Source of the DNA: Ochotona curzoniae | Lineage: Eukaryota; Chordata; Mammalia; Lagomorpha; Ochotonidae | Reading direction: 5' to 3' | Length of the DNA stretch: 64,000 nt | Assembly (NCBI RefSeq): GCF_017591425.1 | Contig: NW_024466459.1 | Span: 8,122,001 to 8,186,000 of the forward strand | Shown: piece by piece, positions 10,877 through 20,475 of the stretch | How positions within the stretch are numbered: the stretch's first letter is position 1 | Layout of the letters: every line of letters begins with the position of its first letter | Made by a program: the position numbers and the translations under genes | The notes under the pieces: generated by a model | Seen by the model: only the letters and a program-made list of their open reading frames with translations | Databases searched by the model: none | Told to the model about the DNA's origin: nothing

Positions 10877-11600
10877 TCCCATCATTTTCCTTCTGTCACA
10901 TCCAACTTGGGGAGTAGCTGAGATGAGGGTGGGTGGAGGAACCCGTTAGTCCCTCTTCCCCACCTGGAACTGCCCAAGCTGGACAGAAGAGAGCTCCAGG
11001 CCTGCCCTGGCGCCTTAGGACCCATGCTCTACACGCAGGTCTGCCTGCCAGAGGGATGGAGTCCTCTCCCCAAAGCCTCGCACTGATTTCCCCCAGAATT
11101 CCCCCCCCCACCCGGAAGCCTGCTCCAGGCCACCCTGCTAAGGAGCAGATGTTTCCCTTGAGATGGGCCGATGCCCCAGGCCCCATGCTCCGTATCCTAT
11201 GTCCAGCTGGCCAGCCCTGGACTCCCAGAGCTCTACAGAAAAGTCTTCAAGGCGGCCTAGGGGCTTGATGAGAACCAGGGTTCCGATCAATTGTTGTTGT
11301 CTGCCTCTGACTCAGGAGGGGAACAGTAGAGTTTGCTATGTGTATGCTGCTGCAGATTTCATTCGAAAAGACCCAAGGAGAGAGGAATTTCAGAAAGTGA
11401 GGAGCAGGAGCTTGGAGGAGCCTGCTCTGATTCGGCTAGTGGGGTACCCAGGGCTGGGCTCCCTGCCTGAAGTAAACTTGAACTGGAATCAGAAAGGAGC
11501 ACCACGGCAGTTACCGCACTCTCAAAGCCCATGGAGAGCACAGAGAGGGGACCCTTGTGCACAGCCTGGGAGTGGCCTTTGGGTTGAAAAGGAAGTAAGT
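10877..11600. other. Unique intergenic DNA
   Basis: A 236-codon frame starts at 11163 and runs into the DNA-transposon relic at 11.6-11.86 kb, which argues against it being coding. Nothing else seen. Confidence 0.45.
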
Positions 11601-11862
11601 GACTTAGGCCAATGCTTCCGAACCCGTAACAGACTTTCTGATCACCCAAGAATCGTGGGGCAGCCCGGGGCAGGGGTCCAGCTGCTCCAAGGGGCTACTG
11701 TCCCAGACATGCACCTTGCAAGACTTAAGCCAACAATTCACACAGTGCAGTCCCCAGGGCCCAGGCAAACGTTAGAAATACAACATGCAGAATTTCCCTC
11801 CAAACTGCCTGGATCAGAAATTCTAAGAGTGAGACCCAGGGGCGTGCTGCGTGCCAGCACCT
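11600..11862 (-). mobile_element. MER5-like DNA transposon relic (hAT-Charlie type)
   Basis: Contains in order 'TTAGAAATACAACATGCAGA', 'TGGATCAGAAATTCTAAGAG' and 'TGAGACCCAGGGG', which track the MER5A reverse strand (TTAGAAATGCAAATTCTCAG, GAATCAGAAACTCTGGGGGT, GGGGCCCAG), with a decayed terminal region 'CCAATGCTTCCGAACC' at the left. Old and non-autonomous. Family assignment is from memory of the consensus. Confidence 0.55.
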
Positions 11863-12109
11863 TCAATTGCTGAGATGGGCCATTCCTTTACCTCCAGGAC
11901 ACCCCCATCCGGCCTGCAGAGTTCCTTTCGGGCTGCCCTCTGGCCTGCACCACCCCTCCTGGGACAGCCAGGTAAGCATTTAAGAGGTGAGAGTCAAGTG
12001 CAGAGAGTTAACCATCCCATAGGTGGTGAATTTCGAGCTGAGTATAAATGCATGTGGTGGACGCCCCTACTTCTAATTTCCAAACCCTAAAGGAGAAGAG
12101 AATTAAAAA

Positions 12110-12325
12110 AAAAAAAATTACCTGAAACACACCAGCAACAAAGAGTTGAAATTCAATCCTGAACTAAAAATACACATTATTTATCATTATGTGGAAGGAG
12201 ACGAGGAAAGGCCATTAGCTGGTATTTCTGCCTGGCGCTGCTCTCGCTGGCAGGAGCGGCGAGCCAGAAGGCTGTTGTCCTACATTTCCTTTTGTTGCAG
12301 TTTTGCAGCAACAACGCCAGCACAC
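12110..12325. promoter_or_regulatory. Candidate conserved non-coding block
   Basis: Low-repeat, AT-rich island ('ATTATTTATCATTATGTGGA', 'GGCCATTAGCTGGTATTT', 'TTTTGTTGCAGTTTTGCAGC') between GC-rich flanks. No known repeat. Conservation is inferred from texture, not measured. Confidence 0.3.
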
Positions 12326-12929
12326 AGAAGCCTGTGCCGCTTCCTCCCACCGGAAATGATTTCCCATTATCTGGTGACTGGTGGGGAGGGCACCAGGAGC
12401 TCGGGAGGTGCCAGCTTCCTAAGGGGCAAAGCTTTCTCCAATTCTCAAGAGCGCTTAAACCCTGCAGCCTCACCACAGACAGACAGCTCTGGGCAGGGGC
12501 GATGGAGCAGACGGAGGCAGGGGACCAGCACCTGTTTGATTTTTCTCCAAAGCAGCTGGCCAGCCAGGCCAAGTGCAGGGAAGCCCCCAGCTGGCCCCTT
12601 CTTGGCAGGTGGGCAGCACTGAACCTGGGGAGCAGGCCACAGGCCCAGAGCGGAGGGGAGTAAATCCTGGAAGGGGAGGGCAGGCTAGAGAAGAGGGGCC
12701 CAGCAGGCAACATACAACGCTCTGATCCCCCAACCGCCACACCCCCAAGGGTGCAGAAAGCAATAGCCAGGGCGGAAGGGTCCATGTGAAGGGCAGGAGG
12801 CAGTGGTGCAGACTGTAAGCCAGAGATCAGGAGTCCACGTCTCCCCCTGCCACCTGCCCCCTTCCTCCTTCACACGGAAGGTCAGAGGATCAGTCTGTCC
12901 CAGAACCAAAGGACACAACAGGAGGTTTG
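12326..12929. other. Unique intergenic DNA
   Basis: GC-rich; a 202-codon minus-strand frame (12177-12785) overlaps plus-strand frames and the AT-rich block to its left, so it is not credible as a gene. Confidence 0.45.
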
Positions 12930-13055
12930 ACCAAGAACTTGGGTCACAAAAACACGGGTTCAAATCGGATCCCCCATTTAGCAGCTGTGTGCTTGCTTGA
13001 CTCACCTGTAACTAGGGGGACATCACAGGGCTTGAAGAACACTTTGTGGGTGCCC
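12930..13055 (+). mobile_element. MIR fragment
   Basis: Reads 'CACGGGTTCAAATCGGATCC', 'TTAGCAGCTGTGTGCTTGCT' and 'TGACTCACCTGTAACTAGGG', matching MIR core order (GGTTCAAATCC ... AGCTGTGTGACCTTGGGCAAG ... TCATCTGTAAAATGGG). Confidence 0.65.
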
Positions 13056-13469
13056 TGTGAAAGAGCATGGCCACACGAGCACAGGACTGTGTGTGCTGTG
13101 TCCTTCCCGGCCCCATGACCACCTTGCTTGACTTCAGCAGCTGCAGATGCTACAGGAGGGGGTTGTCTTCCTTTCTGTATCAATTGGGGGAGGGCAGGGA
13201 AAGAGGACAAAAGGGAAAAGAATGGCAAGGAAAAGCGAGAACCAGGCTAGAAGAAGAAGCCACAGTGAGGAGAAGGCCTGGAAAAGGTTGGCAAGGTCCC
13301 CAGAGGCCACGCCCCTGGGAATGAGCCTCAGGCCTCAAGGCCACTTGGACGCTGACCCCTTCACCAACACGGGAGCCTGCCCTGGCAGGGCTGGTGCAAT
13401 GCACAGCGCAGAGCAGGTCCCCAGTGGGAGACAGCAGAAGGCCCAGAGACAGGAGCTGGTCCAGTACTG

Positions 13470-13600
13470 CCTCTCGCTCCTTCAACATCTTCAGGCACCT
13501 GCCCAGTGCCAGGCACTGGGGACACCGCGACCAACAAAACAGAATCCCTGCCCTATGTCTCCTGACAGCGTCTCATTGAACTGCAGGAGACATTGACGCG
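13470..13600 (+). repeat. Ancient mammalian repeat-like segment
   Basis: 'CTTCAACATCTTCAGGCACC', 'GTGCCAGGCACTGGGGACAC' and 'AACAAAACAGAATCCCTGCC' follow a widespread old mammalian repeat motif (ATTCAACAAATATTT ... GTGCCAGGCACTG ... ACAGACCCTGCC). I cannot name the family with confidence. Confidence 0.4.
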
Positions 13601-13639
13601 TCAGTACGAAGGTCCTTTAGAAGTTTATGGAAACTGAAC

Positions 13640-13855
13640 TTCCAAGATGAATTTATCGGAGCGCATGGGTTCAAGTCCCAACTCCACTTCCTATTCGGCT
13701 TCCTGCTCATGTGGGCCCTGGGAGGCCCAGATGGAGCTCCTGGCTCCTGGCCCGTGCCTGACCCATCCTTGGCTGTTACAGGCATTTGGGAAGTGAACCA
13801 GCAGTTGGAAGACCATTGTCTGCCCCTCTCTCCTCCCTCTCTATCTTTCTTTTAA
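13640..13855 (+). mobile_element. C-SINE, older subfamily, truncated
   Basis: Shows 'GGTTCAAGTCCCAACTCCAC', 'GGAGCTCCTGGCTCCTGGCC' and 'GGCATTTGGGAAGTGAACCA', ending in a CT-rich tail. Internal segments are deleted. Confidence 0.75.
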
Positions 13856-13956
13856 TTATATTAAATTGTTTAAATTTATTTGGATGCAAACAAAGACCTT
13901 CAAAAATCCATGATGGAGAAGGGGCACATCATGAGAAAACTGCACAGTGGTTTCTA

Positions 13957-14287
13957 TTTTTTTTTAAAGATTTATCTTTATTATTTTTTCATTGGAAAGG
14001 CAGATATACAGAGAGGAGAGACAGAGAGGAAGATCTTCCATCCGATGATTCACTCCCCAAGTGAGCACAACGGTCGGTGCTATGCCGATCCGAAGCCAGG
14101 AGCCTCTTCTGGGTCTCCCACGTGGGTGCAGGGTCCCAAAGCTTTAGGCCGTCCTCTGCTGCTTTCCCGGGCCACAGGCAGGGAGCTGGAAGGGAAGCGG
14201 GGCTGCCGGGATTAGAACCAGTGCCCATATGGGATCCCGGGCGTGCAAGGCAAGGACCTTAACCACTTGTGTCACCACACCGGGCCC
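13957..14287 (-). mobile_element. C-SINE, young, full length, with target-site duplication
   Basis: Complete reverse-orientation copy from poly(T)/'AAAGATTTATCTTTATT' to 'CACCACACCGGGCCCC'. Flanked by an exact 14-bp direct repeat CACAGTGGTTTCTA at 13943-13956 and 14288-14301, the hallmark of L1-driven insertion. 'GGATTAGAACC' preserves the pol III B-box region in reverse. Confidence 0.95.
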
Positions 14288-14336
14288 CACAGTGGTTTCT
14301 AGAACATTTGTGCCCAACTTAATCTTTTCCTTTCAC

Positions 14337-14562
14337 TTTTTTAAAGATTTATCTTATTTGTTTTAAAAGTAGAGTTACAGAGACAGAGCTCTCCCTTCCA
14401 CTGGTTCACTCCCCAAAAGAGCACAGTGGCCAGAGCTGAGCTGGAATCAGGAGCCACAAGCAACCTCCACTATGTTCCCAGACTACAAGCAGGGAGCTGG
14501 ATCAGAAGTGGAACAGCCAGGACTTGAACCATCGCCCATATGGGATGATGGCCACCACAGAC
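14337..14562 (-). mobile_element. C-SINE, older subfamily, reverse
   Basis: 'TTAAAGATTTATCTTATTTG', 'CCACTGGTTCACTCCCCAAA' and 'GGACTTGAACCATCGCCCAT' in reverse C-SINE order. The 5' head at the right end is lost after 'ATATGGGATGATGGCC'. Confidence 0.85.
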
Positions 14563-16189
14563 AGCCGTCATTTTTCATTGAGCTTTTCTGAAGTCCTCTC
14601 AGCAGGACCAGAAGCAGCCTAGCCATTGACGATAAGAACACCTGGCTCCCAGCACGAGTTGCTGCCATGCCCGTTGCCACAACACTGTCTCGCTGCTGTG
14701 TCCGTGCCACCTGGCCATCTGGCCACTCGGGGCTCCCCACAAGGGTTCTGCTCTCACACTGCCTCAGTCATTTATAAACCCTAGGACAGGAAGCAACGCA
14801 AGTGAGCATCTGGGTTTAACAACCTCATGCACCTCTTACGGGCAGCAGGTCAATTGCTTAAAATGCCGCTGTGAAGACTAAATGAACAGCAGCAGTGGAA
14901 GGCATAGACTCAGCAAACGAACTGTGCAGGGCGCTGGCCCTGGGCCATGGAATTTCAGCAAAATAACCTATGGGGAAGCAGGCTCCCTCCCCCTCAGTGC
15001 CCACCTGGGCCCCAAGATGCCCTTGGCCCGGGTGAACTGCAGGTGGTGGCCTGACCAAGCCGGCATCTGGTCAGCCCTTCCGATCAGTCTCTGTGCTCCC
15101 ACACCCCACCCCGATCATCCCCTACAGCCCTGGGTCTCTCCCTGGACCTTCACCCTGGACCTTCACCCTGGCTCCCACACAACCTCCTCACCACAGCTGC
15201 CAATTACACCCAAGCTGAAGGTCACTAAAGATGAGAAAAGATGTGGGTGGCTAAACACGTGGGACAGTAACTGCTCTGGGCACAGGGACAGGGGTCCAGC
15301 CTGGGGGCACTTGCAGCCCCCACCTCTTCCTGCGGGACAGCAGTTCTGGCTCTGTGGACCAAGCCAGTGCTGAGAGAAGAGGCTGCCAGGGCTGGAGATG
15401 CATTCAGAATCCCCACCCACCGCCACTGTGCCCGCCTGACCTGCACTTGCCTGCCCTTAGAATGGGTCCTGCCAGCTCCGAAATGCCACGTCCCGCCAGG
15501 CTTCCTGTCACTTCCTTGGCCGCTGCAGCTGCTGCTTCCTTGCCTTTTAAAAATAAGGAAATAAATGAAGCATAACTTTTTCCAAGTCTCATGAGAATAA
15601 CACAAAGTTCACCATTTGCAGCACATGATCCGGGATGTGTTTACAAATCTGTCGCCAAGATCGCCACAGTCCTGGGGGGCTCTTGCCCCTCTGGTCCCTT
15701 CTACTACCCCCTCCATACTCATGGGGACATGTTTGGCTCCGACCTTTCCCTCAGGCCCCAGGCACTTCAGGCAACTGTGCCCATGCCTCTCACTCAAGTG
15801 GCTCCTGCTCTGTGCCCCACCGCTGATGGCCTCACCCCCAGCCAGGGCATGAGTCAGGGACTGCCCATTCCCAGCAGGCTGAGCCAGGTCCCTACAGCGC
15901 CACCACCTGGCCGTTCATCCTGCATCTTGCCCATCATCTCCACCAAAGGCATCCAACACCTGCTGACAACCATCCAGCGGTCCTCCTAATCCAAAGTCAT
16001 GATGTCCCCTAGCTGGAGGTCTCAGAGACAGGAGGAGTTGGGGACAAGGTAGGCACTCTTCCCACCTGCTTTTTAGCATCCCTGTGGAGGCTGATTCAGA
16101 ATCTGGTGGAGTGAACACAGACTTGGACAGTGACTGGTCCAAGCTTCCGAGACAAAGGGAACAGGGCCGTGGAGGCTGGCCCTGTCACA
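14563..16189. other. Unique intergenic DNA, 1.6 kb
   Basis: No convincing repeat or gene. A short tandem doubling of CACCCTGGACCTT occurs at about 15148-15175. The AT-rich stretch at 15590-15625 ('ACAAAGTTCACCATTTGCAG') faintly recalls an old L1 3' end but does not continue. Confidence 0.4.
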
Positions 16190-16482
16190 CAGCCGCCTCT
16201 TGTATTGCATCCCATTTGTGCACCTGTTTGAGTCCTGGCTGCTCTCTTCCTATCCAGCTCCCTGCTAGTGCACCTGGGAAAGTAACGGAGGATGACCCAA
16301 GTGCTTGGCTCCCTGCACCCATGTGGGAGACCTGGAGGAAGCTCCTGGTTTTGGCTTTGATCTGGCCCAGCCCTGGCCATTGTGGCATTGGGGAGTACAC
16401 AGCAGATGCAAGCTCTCTCTCTCTCTATCTCTCTTTTCTTCTCCTCTCTGTGCGTGTAAGTGAATCTTTACAATAAAAGCAC
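16190..16482 (+). mobile_element. C-SINE, older subfamily
   Basis: 'TATCCAGCTCCCTGCTAGTG', 'GTGCTTGGCTCCCTGCACCC', 'TGGCCATTGTGGCATTGGGG', then a CTCTCT tract and 'GTGAATCTTTACAATAAA'. The distal 5' head is eroded. Confidence 0.85.
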
Positions 16483-17349
16483 GATAGCCCTGGGACTGAC
16501 CTGGCCCTGCTTCACCTCCCCTGCACCCTGGGACAAAAAGGCACGTGTTCCTTCTCCTTTTGTCAGTTATGTGGAGGGAAAGAAGGGGGCAGACAGAGGT
16601 TAAACACACACACACACACACACACACACAGCAATCCCATCAATTTCAGAAACAGGATCACAGTGTGGCGGCAGCTGCTGGGCCTGGGGGAGAAGTTTCA
16701 GAGCACATTCATTTTTTTTTCTCTTTAGCAGAGCCACCTGCTCTCCCTCACTGTCCTGTCTCCATCACTCAGAAACCAAGCAGCTGTGGGAAGTAGCCCT
16801 CGGTGGGCCGGGGATGTGGGGAGGTAGAGCTGGTGCTCCTTGCCCTGGTGAGCGCCAACCAGAAAGCCACAGCCTCAGTCCGAACTAAGGTGACCGCCCA
16901 GAAGGGCAGGAGAATCTGTGGTGACGTCCCCAGAAGACAGTAGCACCTTCCTGGGACCATGGCGGTGCAGGGACCCTGCAGTTCCCTCCGGGCCCTGTTT
17001 CTCTCTGGGGGAAAGCCCAGCCAGGGCTGGGGCATTGAGTACAACTCAGACCAGCTGGCCATGACCCCCCCGGATACCATGGCCTTGCCTGACTTGTGTT
17101 CAGTTTGTGGACACCCCGCTTCTTGCTCCTCTCCTGTGGACTGTGTATGATGGGGTCCAGGGGTGGAGTGAGCGACCAAAGCCCTGATCTTACGTGGGGA
17201 GTTAGGGATGCTTTCAGGTGGGCTGAGAGAAAACACAACCTTACTCAGGGGGAGAAGAGGGGCAGACTTTGAAAAGTTTAGAGAACTCCATAGCTCTGTG
17301 GCTTTTATGTGGCCAAATCCAGCCCAACCCACACTCCATTCTGGTGCTC
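16483..17349. repeat. Unique DNA with (CA)13 run
   Basis: CA microsatellite at 16604-16630. The remainder to 17349 is unique, with a 187-codon minus frame (16769-17332) that has no recognisable domain. Confidence 0.6.
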
Positions 17350-18920
17350 AGATTTGCCAGCAGGTGATATGAACTGGCCCAACCTGATGAGCCTCTGACC
17401 TGAACCAAATGTTTGCTGGTAGGTACTGCAACCTGGCCTGGTCTGGGATGCTCCCTATCGCGGTTCTTGTGCTCACCTGCAGGGACTGTGTTCTAACAGA
17501 GGAGTTCCCCAAGCTCCTCCATTCAAACCTCTCCCAATGCCAGATCTCACGCATACCGGTGGGTCCATGGGCCAGCCCTACTTAGTCCACTTCCTGTCCT
17601 AACAGGAACAGAGGCCTTTACTGACTAGCCCTCATCCATTCCGGTTTTTACTGTTGGGTGCTACAACCAGCCAAGCCTAGTCTATACCCAGACACAGCTC
17701 ACACATGGCTCAGCAGGGGCAGAGACCTAGCCCAGCCCATCCAACACCCACCCTGGTTCTCATGAGCACCAGTGGGTGCCGGAGTCTAGCCCAGTCTGGT
17801 ACACCCCAGATTCAGTCCACACTTATGCCAAGGAACCTGCAGCCATGTCCAGACCAGACCACAGCCCCCACTCCAGCCCTTGCACTCACCAGTGGGAACC
17901 ACAACCCAACCAAGATGTCCCCTTGCTCTGACCCAACTTGGCATAGTCCTTCCCCTGTCTTGGCCTTTGCCTTTGGATCCTGTAACCTGGTCTGACCCAG
18001 CCTGTCCCTAGTCCCAACTCTCACTGGTGGATGCTGCAACCTGGCCCTGCTCAGTCTGATCCCATCCCTGGCTCATGTAAACCAATAACTGTGACAGCTT
18101 AGCCTGGCATGACCTGGGCTCCAGCCTGGTTTCTGCACTTGCCAGTGAGCTAAGGTTTGCTCAGCCTTGCCCGGTCCACCCCCTTCTAAAACTAACCCAC
18201 ACACTTGCCAAAGGATGGAGCTACCTTGCCCAGCTTGCCCGACCCCCAGGCCTGGACCATGTGTTCACCAGTGGGAGCTATGACCCACTAGGAGAATTTT
18301 CCAAGTTCCCCCACTCGGCTCACTCCCAGACTCAGATTTCAAGCCTGCCAGCAGGTGTTAGGCCCTTTCCCGGCTTAGCTTGGCCCCTCCATCTTGGCCA
18401 AGTATAAGCTAATGAATGTTGCAGCCCAGTCTGCCAGACACATTGTTTGAGGATGCACATGCGGGTGCTGCAGCCTGGATCTGCCCAGATTATTCTTGAT
18501 CCCTGTACCCATGAGTATTGGCAGGTTCCAAGGTCACAGCTAGCTCAGCCCATCACCACACCAACTCTTGAGCTAACCAGCAAGACTTGTGTTTCCACAG
18601 GTTTAGCCCACATATTCCCCACAGAATAAACCCCCAGACCTGGTTCTCTCACGTGCTGGTTATTGTCATGGCCCTGCCTAAAGTGGCCCATCCCCTGTTC
18701 CAACATCCAGTCAGGTACTGGGATCTGGTCCTGCTAGACAAGCCTCCAGCCATAGCTTTCGCATGGACTGGCATGTTCCATGCTCACAAGCCCAACTCAG
18801 GACTCCCATGTGGGCTGCATGAGTCTGACCCACACAGATCTTCCAGTCTCTTCCCTCCAAACCACCAAGTCTCAGTTCCCTCGCTTACCTGCAAGTACAG
18901 TGGTCCTGTCGCTGAGTGAC
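17350..18920. repeat. Degenerate ~60-bp tandem array (minisatellite-like)
   Basis: A loose motif of the form 'CTCACCAGTGGGTGCTGCAA' followed by 'CCTGGCCCAGCCT' and a CCAG/CCC-rich spacer recurs with a period near 60 bp. Anchors fall at about 17641, 17700, 17760, 17820, 17880, 18014, 18073, 18132, 18193, 18255, 18343, 18450, 18505, 18643 and 18757. Units are strongly diverged, with many single changes and small indels, so the array is old or was never homogenised. It is flanked by unique sequence and then a C-SINE. I do not recognise it as a named satellite, and its open frames are by-products of the periodic composition. Confidence 0.7.
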
Positions 18921-19235
18921 CCTCAGGATTCATTTCTCACCCACATGTACCTTGGCCGTATCCATGGTTGTTCCTAGGCAGTAATTCCAAACCCCCAAGA
19001 CCCCAGAATTCGTCACTGGGTGGCCAGCAGGCAAAGCCCAGTACCGGTTGGTACTCTGGCTGCCTGCAAGCCCAGGATTCACGCACTGCTTGGCAGCAGT
19101 GCACAGGGAGCTAGGATCCCCAGTAGGAGGCCTGGCCCAGTGTGGGTTCTCCCAGACACATGACTGTGGCTGGAAGAGTAAGGTTACCCACGCCAGTGAG
19201 CAGATTTACCTGGACTCCGTAGAATCTTTTTTCCC
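18921..19235. other. Unique DNA, possibly the decayed edge of the array
   Basis: Retains array-like words (GGCCAGCAGGCAAAGCCCAG, GGAGGCCTGGCCCAGTGTGG) without clear period; otherwise nothing. Confidence 0.35.
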
Positions 19236-19430
19236 ATGATTTATATATTCTTATTGGAAAGGCAGATTTACAGAGAGAAGGAGAGACAGAGAGAAAGAGA
19301 GAAAGATCTTCTGTCCACTGGTTCATTCCCCAAGTGTCTGCAACAGCCAGAACTGAGCCAATCCAAAGCCAGGAACCAGGAGCTTTTTCTGGGTCTTCCA
19401 CATGGGTGCAGAGTCCCAAGGATTTGTTTA
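19236..19430 (-). mobile_element. C-SINE, young, 5' truncated
   Basis: Reverse copy containing the tail ('TTCTTATTGGAAAGGCAGAT'), 'CCAAGTGTCTGCAACAGCCA' and 'GGTGCAGAGTCCCAAGG', stopping at about two thirds of the element. 5' truncation is typical of target-primed reverse transcription. Confidence 0.9.
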
Positions 19431-19529
19431 ATACCTAGTCTCTTAAACCATCCCTTAGAAAGTACCAACCAGCTAGTAGACACCATGCCAGACATTTTGT
19501 CAATGGGAAAAAAAAAACCCTGCAGATCA

Positions 19530-19605
19530 GAAAGGTTAAGTGACAAACCTAGAGTCACCCAGCTCAGAGATGGTGGCATCCGGATGAGTAAAAGCCCATC
19601 CCTGG
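19530..19605 (-). mobile_element. MIR fragment
   Basis: 'GAAAGGTTAAGTGACAAACC' then 'AGAGTCACCCAGCTCAGAGA' matches the reverse MIR core (GAGGTTAAGTAACTTGCCCAAGGTCACACAGC). Confidence 0.6.
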
Positions 19606-19685
19606 GCCCTGTATCCTCCAGGTCACAGTTACACTTACCAAACAAAAGGCCTGGATTCCTTGTTCTTATTAAAAAGCATACTGAG

Positions 19686-20020
19686 GGGCCTAGCGTGATA
19701 GCCTAGCAGCTAAAGTCCTCACCTTGCATACGCCAGGATCCCATATGGGTGCCAGTTCTAATCCTAACTGCCCCACTTCCCATCCAGCTCCCTGCTTGCA
19801 GCCTGGGAAAGCAATCAAGGCCAGCCTAAAGCCTTGGGACACTGCACTCAGTGCAGTGTCCCAAGAAGAGACCCAGAAGAGGCTCCTGGCTTTGGATCAG
19901 CGCAGCTCCGGCCGGTGCAGCCACTTGGGGAGTGAACCATTGGATGGAAGATCTTCCTCTCTGTCCTCCTCTCTGTAGATTTGACTTTCCAACAATAATA
20001 AATAACTCTTTAAAAAAAAA
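19686..20020 (+). mobile_element. C-SINE, young, full length, with internal palindrome and TSD
   Basis: Complete copy from 'GGCCTAGCGTGATAGCCTAG' to the A-rich tail. Flanking 15-bp direct repeats AAAAAGCATACTGAG sit at 19671-19685 and 20021-20035. Inside, where other copies read 'TTGGGACCCTGCACCCGCGT', this copy has a perfect palindrome at 19834-19864 with 15-bp arms TTGGGACACTGCACT and AGTGCAGTGTCCCAA around one central base. Confidence 0.95.
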
Positions 20021-20035
20021 AAAAAGCATACTGAG

Positions 20036-20381
20036 TTCTGGGGATAGGGACCTCATCAATTTCCGTGTCATGTTTTCAGAGTCAAGTATGGGAAATTTCT
20101 GGCAAAAAAAGAGAGAAAGACAATTCCCAAACGAACATTCCAGCATATGCTGGGCAGGGAGGAGCGGGTGCTGGGGTAGGAGGCAAATCCCAGACAAAGA
20201 GAGAGGGAGCCAGGGAGCAAGGATTAGGATTCTAGGCAGAGTGTGTCTCCCAGACCCACCCACTGCACTCAGCGACCCCCCACTAAGGGGGGGTTAGGGC
20301 AAGAAAAGAAACCCTCACTCCACCCCACCCCCCTGCTGGCCCCCACGCCCCAGCGGGCTGCTACACCCAAGGAAAGAAAAA
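20036..20381. other. Unique intergenic DNA
   Basis: No repeat or gene recognised. Confidence 0.4.
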
Positions 20382-20475
20382 TGGCATACCTGCCAGTACA
20401 TTAAGCAGCAGCTAATTATGCATAATAAAAAGACGCTGGCCCCTGTGTGCATAAACACAGCTTTGACTGAGTACC
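20382..20475. promoter_or_regulatory. Candidate enhancer block with POU-like palindrome
   Basis: The AT-rich island carries a perfect 12-bp palindrome ATTATGCATAAT at 20415-20426, containing octamer-half ATGCAT and a flanking TAATTA-like core, plus CATTAAG and GCATAAA. Surrounded by GC-rich unique DNA. Confidence 0.35.

Noticed and set aside
11163..11873. 236-codon open frame
   Set aside because: Its second half is a MER5-like transposon relic, and the translation matches no known protein family.
15895..15915. CTCF-like AGCGCCACCACCTGGCC
   Set aside because: An inserted triplet breaks the core spacing.
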